Assembly: GCA_022113835.1 (NCBI GenBank)
Contig: JAILWY010000002.1
Location: 8,968,501 to 9,032,500 of the forward strand
Source: Atopsyche davidsoni
Lineage: Eukaryota; Arthropoda; Insecta; Trichoptera; Hydrobiosidae
Length of the DNA: 64,000 bases
Reading direction: 5' to 3'
A program made the position numbers and the translations under genes. Shown in pieces: positions 56,601 through 64,000 of the stretch (within the stretch, counting starts at the first letter, position 1; every line of letters starts with the position of its first letter). The notes beneath the pieces were generated by a model, which worked only from the letters and a program-made list of their open reading frames with translations, did not search any database and was not told the origin of the DNA.

Positions 56601-58384
56601 ATATTCACGAGCTATTTTTCATGCTACTTTCTAAATCTGATTTTTTATTTGCACTTTAATAATATTCTATATTTTGCGGTAACGTTTTATAATTTAAATT
56701 TTCAAAGTAAATATGATATACAACTTTTTTACGATATTTTTTTTACTATGGAGACGTTACATGTATTATATTTTAAAAACTAAACATATTTCAAACAAGT
56801 AAACTCGATCATTATTTCGTCTAAGTCGATTTTATTTTTATTTCATATATGGTAACTGTACAGCTCGAAGTTTCAAAATAAAATTTAAAAATATTAATTC
56901 AATTGATAATTTGCGTAACCTTCTTTGAGTTCCTGGCGTTTACTCTGTCGTCTGAGAGTAAAATAAGTTTTTCCTTGTGGTCAAAGCTGTAACGAAACTT
57001 TCACCTCACAACCATGTCATTAGAGCAAGTTTATAGTTGAAAATCAAAATAATTATTACGTTACAAACACTAAGGTATGTAGATCTTTCATTCAAGTAGC
57101 TTTGGCGGTTCAACTAGAGTGGAAGCTTTGCTAATTTAATTAGTTTACGAATGTAAGAGTTCCGGCCAAGTTGAACCGACGTTCCAATGACAACTTTACA
57201 CTTACTGGGATTATAATAAATGTTATGAGTTGTACAAAGTTGGAATCGGCCGCAACTCTAAAATACATAAAGTATCAGTTGAATAAGATGAATTTGATGA
57301 AAGTACTTTACAATGTTATACAAATTTTATTTGAAATTGGTAAAAACATTTTATTAGATGTAGTATTTTAGAAACTGTAAAATTTTATATTTTACGGTTT
57401 TTAAAGTTGAAGTATATTATTAAAGTTAAAGTATATTTTGTGATTATATCAGAACACAAAGAGATACTTTCTTTGGTATTTGGTTATAAATTTGTTCACA
57501 TATTGTACTTAATATTATTGTTAACACAACAAAATAATTTATATTGTTATTATTACAAAATTAATTAATTAAGAATCCATAGAATACACATTCAATTTTT
57601 AGAAAACTGATTTACAATTAATTTATATGTAATATATAAACAAAGCTCTTCTTACTTTTTCATTCAATTCTTTATTATACCAATCCCTTTTATCTGCTTG
57701 ATTGGGTGTTCTGATTTAATAAAAACTAAATAATCTAATACTGATAGCATTTACCTAATAAATCTCAGACGAAAAATATTTTAAAGCTATATTTATCCGT
57801 TTCATCTTGAAATATCTCAGTTATAAAATTTCGCACAGTGAAAGGCATTTAAATATTATAAAAATACATGACATCTCGAGCTCATGACTAAGCAAGGTAA
57901 AATAAAATTCAATGTTCTTTGTTGATTAGTGCAAACCATGGAATTTCCATTTAATTCATCATAGAAAAACAAATCACTGAGACGAGAAAACATTATTAAC
58001 AACCATAATTTTTCAGGACTTACAAACGGAGATCATAAATAAAATCTTTGCTATTTGATTTCAATCGTTTATTGTGAAAATCGATTTAGTCATATTTGGT
58101 TTACGCAGATTTCTACTTGATACGCTATTTAAGTTTTTAGTTAAATAAATAATATTATTAAAATTAAAGTGTTATAATCAAATGCTTTATCATAGATTTG
58201 ATGTTAAAATATTTTATAAATTCTTTGCACTCCCAATGCATTTTAAAAAGTGTATAACTTTTTTGTTTATATAACATATAATTGATACCAAAATTCATAA
58301 TATTCTCTCATACTAAACATTTAAAAATGACGAATAATATTCACTCTTGAAGATAAGATGTACCGAATATTCACGGTAGCAAAG
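53660..58384 (+). other. Start of downstream intron, no further exon recognised
   Basis: After the GTAAGT donor the sequence is AT-rich. Patches at about 54080-54290 and 54540-54740 are GC-richer, the latter with an Inr-like TCAGT. An A-run lies near 55801-55820. No transmembrane-coding exon in phase 1 was found. Confidence 0.5.
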
Positions 58385-58801
58385 TCATGCTCTGTATTTG
58401 GTGGGACCAATTGTACGTAGTGTACTATGAGCTGCTACCACCAAGTGAAACCATCACAGGACAACTTTACCGAACTCAATCGATGCGTTTGAGCCGAGCA
58501 CTGCGGGAAAAATTCGGCCACATGTTGCGCACCTGGTCAAAACATACTTTGAAACCCTGAAATGGGAAGTCCTTCCCCACCCGCCATATAGCCCAGACAT
58601 TGCCCCTTCCGACTGCTATTTGTTTCGTCGATGACGCAAGCTCTTGAAGATCAGCACTTCCGCTCTTTTGAATAAGTCCAAATTGGATCGATTCGTAGAT
58701 CGGATCAAAAGACACATTGTTTTTTCCAGATGGTATCCGAAAATAGCCAGAAAGATATAAAAAAAATAGTGGCTAGCGATGGACAATACTTTGAAAAATG
58801 A
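58385..58801 (+). pseudogene. mariner transposase relic, C-terminal half
   Basis: The reading frame starts KVMLCIWWDQ and continues VVYYELLPPSETITGQLYR and SRALREK, the central part of mariner-type (DD34D) transposases. A deletion and frameshift at about 58513 remove the segment that should hold the second catalytic Asp. The next frame gives HVAHLVKTYFETLKWEVLPH, then PPYSPDIAPSDCYLF with the third catalytic Asp position, then a stop at about 58632. Further decayed sequence follows, ending VASDGQYFEK before a stop at 58799-58801. In an active element the protein cuts and pastes at TA. This copy is inactive, and no terminal repeats were located. Confidence 0.85.
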
Positions 58802-59973
58802 ACTTAACCTTTGACTGCATGATTTTTTATTTTTCCGTGAAAAAAAATGAGGAGTTAGGAAATTATGTGTTTATTTAAGGAAAAATAAAGAAAAAAATAT
58901 TTTGTATATTTTTCATGTTTTATAGGAAAAAAACTGAGTAAAAAAAAATAACTGAAAATCATCATATCTCATTTAAAAAAAAAAATAACCTAAATAATTT
59001 TAATTGATTATGAAAATAACTTACTTTGAATTAAAAATATATTTTTGAAGTAGAAAAAAGATCTCCAATAATGTATTCCAATTGCTTATACTTAAATCAC
59101 GTTTACGCTCATTTGCCAAAAGTTGGCGAATGTCATCTTCTAATACGGTTTGTGTCTATTCAAGAATTGTTAGTGGTAAAAAGTTGTTTAAATTAGTTAG
59201 ACAGGTCCAACATAACGGTCGCAAAATGAAACGGTTGATCCTTTAAGTTTTTATGGGACTTAAAAAAAAGTTTGTATGGTTTGTTACCGATCTGTCACTA
59301 TATGCAGTTAAGGGTTAAAACAATTTATTATATAGAAAAAAAATCCTTTAAAACTTATTTGTAGAAGTAATAATATAAAAACATTTTATTTTTTAATAAT
59401 TAAAGTCTTATTTTCACACGTCACACCACAGTCATAATACAGCCCTGGATTTATTAATCATCCAAATAGGACGCGCGTGATAATTGACAATAGAATCACT
59501 CACCGTGCTTCGCGGGCACCCCTCTGCGTTTATTAGTTCTGTGCGATTTGCCCCGCAGTGGGGTTGTGACACGAGCCGTGCAGGTAGCGGTCGGTTCGCA
59601 CACAAAACGTTCATTATTCTCTCCAAATTGAAAGTTTGGCCCGCGGTCTTGATAAAAAAGGTTGCCCACCCCAGCCAGGACGCCCGCCCGGTCATTCAGG
59701 GATACTCAATTTCCGCATCTCTATTTCAGCTCGGCGTTTTTTCTTCTTTTAACTTTGGCTACGTGAAGAGAATGGCAACGGATGAATTAAGTTTTAAATA
59801 ATGTTAGTTTTAGTTAGAAAACAAATAAGCAATTTAATTTATAAAAGAATAGACAATTTATCTTAAACTATGCAAAAATAGAAAAAAATACATAATATAA
59901 AATGTAGAAATATCTCGTATGTAATAAATATTTCATGAAAAAATAAGTTGAATATTGGGATAAATGGCAAGTT

Positions 59974-59976
<3 letters not shown>

Positions 59977-60006
<30 letters not shown>
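59977..60006. repeat. (AT)n microsatellite
   Basis: Alternating AT run of about 30 bases. Confidence 0.95.
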
Positions 60007-60010
<4 letters not shown>

Positions 60011-61823
60011 AGCAAGACAAATACCTATATTGCTTTTTTTTTATAAATACGTGTATATTTTTTATTCTCCAAACAATTTTTTAGTAACATATTTACATAC
60101 CTTTACACACTGTTCAAAACAACACCAAAGATTTGTTGTAATAAATTGATCACAAAATACTATTCAATAAATCTAAAGCCTTGATTTTTGTGTTTGTTGC
60201 ATAATACAATAAAGCATCGAAGAATTTTACAATAAATTGCGTTTGGAAAGCTTCTATTATGATTTACCACGCGGAGAGAGACCTTCATCCATCAATGGAT
60301 TAGCAGGGGACGATACGGCTGATTATGATTTACGATATACGCAGTACAAACCGACATCATCTGTGTTGCATTACAAATTATAAACAAACGGTATACGATA
60401 GCCTATTAACATAACTATCATTTTCTACGTAATTGTTATAATTTTAACTAGTTATAATTATGTTCTTTAAGTATTTTATCAATAAAACAACATAAAAAAT
60501 ATTTGAAACAACAAGTCATACGTGAAATTTTTATCTGTGGCACAATAGTGTTTTTGTTTCTTCTCCTGCTGTTTCCCAATGATTAAGCTGTAAATCTAAC
60601 CATTCGAAACAAATATACCAATTTTATCTTCACGCTTTATTTACGTCGACAATATAAATTAAATGTTGATAAGCTATTCAAAAAAAAAAAAACTTTTCAC
60701 GGAACAGATGAGTATCTGGCGTCTCCAAAAACGACCAGATGGAACTTTATTATTAGTATAATCAGTACATTTATAGTCCCGTCAAGAATAATTGAAATGT
60801 TTATACACAAGGATAGTCTATTCTGTGAGGTTTTTTTTTTCATATAAGGTTCTACACAGCTTAAAAAGAAATATGAAAGCATGAGTGGCTATAAATAAGT
60901 TATCTTACAGATTACGAGAGGTTTATGAGAAAAACGAGATTATTCTAAACTGGCTTAAGATTTGTATGAATGTCAAAGAAGGCAAACAATAGGGGAGGAA
61001 CGTGTATTATATTTATGAATCTTTACTTTTTAGGGGACTTTTTTTCCTTTTTAAAAGTAAATTTAAATGCATAATGCGATCCTAATTAAGAGAACTTAAT
61101 TTTTCCTTCGCAATATCTGCGTTTAATAGGTATAATAACATGAATCCTGCGAGCATGAATCCGCAATAATTTTCACTTCGCAGGTTTTGACGGCCGACGT
61201 TAATAGAAGTGTTTTCTTGGGTATTCAGCCGTTCGTAGCACGCGTAAAATGAGTTGATTTTTAATATTGTTAACCAAACTTGAAGCCTTGAAATTTAGAG
61301 TATTTCAAATATTTTACTGATTCAAATTGTTCAAATCATTATGTTGAGAGAAAACCGCAGGTTATATAAATAGAGTGAACGCGCCTCCGCCAGTTTCCGT
61401 TTATTTATCGTAGCCAGCTAAATTAATAATATTGCATCTTAAATACATATAATTCATTTTCATATAATTTAATAATGTATTCGAATGAAAATTACTGCAT
61501 TTATTAAATGTGACCTGAATTCGTATAACAGGCGTTAATTTTGAATAAAACTCTTCATCTTTATTTGTAACATTTTAAAAAAATTACTGTGTTAGATATA
61601 ATTATTACAACTCAAGAGAATCCTCGTAAATTTATTTTTTTGAATGACTTCTTATAAATATTATTGCTTAGTTTATTCATTTTTCAACGCTTTTGCCTAA
61701 ACTCACCTAACCTGACAAAATAATTAAAAACATTCAACCTTGCTTAGAATCTCTTTAATCATTAAGCGTCAAACAAGAATAACCTTGTATTATATCTACA
61801 TTTTATAAACATATTATTTAAAT

Positions 61824-61827
<4 letters not shown>

Positions 61828-61867
<40 letters not shown>
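61828..61867. repeat. (AT)n microsatellite
   Basis: Alternating AT run of about 40 bases. It accounts for the Tyr-Ile repeat in an open frame on the minus strand. Confidence 0.95.
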
Positions 61868-61869
<2 letters not shown>

Positions 61870-63277
61870 AGGGCTTGTACCCAAGTAGACTATTTTTGTC
61901 ACAAGCTTTTTGATTATATACACCACATCAATTTTAATGATTTCTCTGCAAATTGTACAAAAGGATCTTTGTGAAGCCATCAATTTTGTCTCGTTATACT
62001 TTTATAACTGTGTTGGTGATAGTTATGTTTTTTTTTTATTATTTAAAGGATACATTAATAGCATGCGCACTCATGGTACGAAACACTTTTTTTTATTAAC
62101 CAACAACCTCAATCGTTTTAATTGAATACATTCAGTGGAGACACGATAGAACTTTATTGGATCTTTGCCTCGGGAGCGTAAGGGTGATCAGGGAATGACA
62201 GTCTCGCATAAATGTATGAAGAGAAATATTTTTATTGAATTACAATGTATCAACAAATTAAATAAAACTTATCCCGAAAAACCTTCAATATTCCAAAAAA
62301 AGTATTACTTCCACCGCGGGTGACGGCACCAAATATTTTTCGGGTCCATAATACGATTCGGTTAATTTGTCTCAATAAAGGCCCACAGGGACAGCGTCGT
62401 ATTTAAAGGAGTATAAATAGTGCGGCGACTCCTCCGAGGAAGTAATGAAGCGGCCTTTTGTCATAATGCCCCATTGAAGCCCACGCCGGTGGCCTCGCTG
62501 CCAATACTTTAGGGATAAACCTTCGGGACTATTTTGGGCCGTCCCGGCTAATATAGCGGAACTCGGGACCTCCTGCACTCTGGGCTCCCAGATAATTTAT
62601 CCGATCCAATAAGTAACCCTTTTTGTGTATTAGGGACACAATCAACTGCCGTTCCGTGGACCGTGGCTTGCAAAATTGAATTCAATCCCGAATAGTGTCG
62701 ATGATTCGAATCTTTTTAATGAAATCCGAACAGGCACAAAGAATTTGCGTGATTCCATCGCAGACCTCGTTTTGTACACCCGAATATAATGGGGCGGGGA
62801 GGGATGATTTCATAACAAATCAACCCTGCAAAACGATTAAAACTGTGTCTATATTTTCTGCTAATATATATTGAAACTAGCATTATTGTAATTAAGGCTT
62901 TTAAATGATTCAAGTGTACGTGACTAAATGAAAATTTTGCGTATCGTGAAATTAATCAAAATCCATTTTGTAACAATAGATGTCAACATATAAATAAATA
63001 ATTTTCATGCATCAATCAAAACATTGACTTTTTAAATATAATACATTAAAATAGAAACTAAAGTATCGTTAAGATTCAATGAATTGAACCACTCACAAAT
63101 GTATTGTCTTTTGACTAAATTAAATATTTAACTGATTTGTATTTTGCAATTCTGCAAATGTATTTTTTTTACGAGGTACTCGTTAGACAAAAACTATTAT
63201 TATTTGATTTTATCAAATTATTATAAATTGTAATTCATATCTTTAGTTTCGAGTTCTGTACGTCCAGTTAGCAAATA

Positions 63278-63691
63278 TTGAAATTCATAACAAATAAAGC
63301 CGAAAACAGTATTAGTTTGCGTACGAGCGAATCAATCCCACATTCCGCTGTCCTGCTGGAGAGGTCGACCCACTCCGGCCGTGACTCGGCCGTTTATTTC
63401 GTGATTTGCACAAGTTTTGATATTACACTGAATATCTGGAGCGCGAGATTTCTAAATAAAACCTGCGAGTGCTCCGCTGGAGCCAACATTTCCGTCTGTG
63501 CACAACATGTGCCGCACATTTGTCAACGTACTTGCGGAACGTTCGCTGCACCGATCGTAGGCCCGCAATATGTTTGTACTGACAATGCATCGATCGGTGA
63601 TGTTATATCATTTATCTGTGCTTTCAAAATTATCTCAATAATGCACTTGAATAAGAAGTTTGTAAAATTTAAAATATATAAAGCATTTTAA
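63278..63691 (+). other. Unassigned 137-codon open frame
   Basis: The frame stays open over a GC-richer stretch and contains a cluster of cysteines (CECSAGANISVC, then CAQ, ICQRTC, YVC). It lacks a signal-peptide-like start, a clear promoter or splice context, and any recognisable family. It could be a chance frame, an old exon or part of an unknown element. Confidence 0.15.
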
Positions 63692-64000
63692 TAAAATTAT
63701 TGTCTTATTCGGTTACTCGTTTCTAACATCAATATACCCGTCCATCTTTACACGTCTAATAAAAATAAATAACACATTTCTATGAAGCTCGTTAAAATTA
63801 ATTAAATACATATTAAAATACCATTTATTCTTTAAAAAAAATTTATTACAATTTATCATCTCGAAATAAGAATCCGTTTTTTTTTTTATTACTTGCCGAT
63901 ACATTGACGGGTAATAATTCAAATTCCGTGGTCATTATTTGCCGACTGCCACATCGTTGCCACCCGCAGCGCGCCTTGCCAATAAACATGGATGGAGATT

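Larger units (their letters stand above)
58802..64000. other. Non-coding DNA, no gene recognised
   Basis: AT-rich, with (AT)n runs at 59977-60006 and 61828-61867 and GC-richer patches at about 59500-59700 and 62310-62600. An open frame of 137 codons at 63278-63691 has a Cys-rich centre but no recognised family. It may all be intron of the Sidestep-family gene. Confidence 0.45.

Noticed and set aside
59557..59582. Micro-exon between CCCCGCAG and GTAGCG
   Set aside because: The splice-like ends can arise by chance in this GC-rich patch, and a 25-base exon in this position would not encode the expected transmembrane segment.
1..64000. CRISPR array, bacterial operon or viral genome
   Set aside because: There are no regularly spaced identical repeats with unique spacers, no dense coding, and clear intron-exon structure with eukaryotic transposons.

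Overview
The window looks like arthropod, most likely insect, nuclear DNA: AT-rich non-coding sequence holding four short GC-rich exons with consensus GT/AG splice sites, and many remnants of eukaryotic transposable elements. I see no bacterial operons, no rRNA and no CRISPR array. The order of insect cannot be settled from the sequence alone.

The only host gene I can support is on the + strand: four consecutive phase-1 exons (37674-37835, 40765-40896, 51578-51751, 53495-53659) of a Sidestep-family cell-surface protein. The first two encode the halves of one immunoglobulin domain and the last two the halves of the membrane-proximal fibronectin-III-like domain. The earlier Ig domains and the transmembrane/cytoplasmic end were not found, so they probably lie outside the window. 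In that case bases 1-37673 are upstream intron or intergenic DNA and 53660-64000 is part of a >10.3 kb intron.

The rest is mainly interspersed repeats. Two families carry hammerhead-ribozyme-like motifs (HHR-A, six motifs; HHR-B, three motifs plus a fragment). A third family carries an internal tRNA-like domain with recognisable A and B boxes, and has several alternative 3' tails. Many copies of all three are foldback (inverted, head-to-head) insertions flanked by perfect 10-16 bp target-site duplications, which I could read directly for ten insertions. Other remnants are an R1-like LINE C-terminus (8855-9322, - strand), a piggyBac-like transposase fragment (39520-39737, - strand), an RTE-like LINE C-terminus (39896-40161), a pogo/Tigger-like MITE (45116-45490) and a mariner transposase relic (58385-58801). 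There are also a 0.7 kb near-perfect palindrome (24736-25442), a C-rich minisatellite and several (AT)n microsatellites.

The most interesting signal is the shared architecture of the short HHR and tRNA-like elements: paired inverted copies with 3' ends outward and short target-site duplications. This suggests target-primed reverse transcription starting from both sides of one break, perhaps driven by a Penelope-like or other retroelement machinery that is not itself encoded here.
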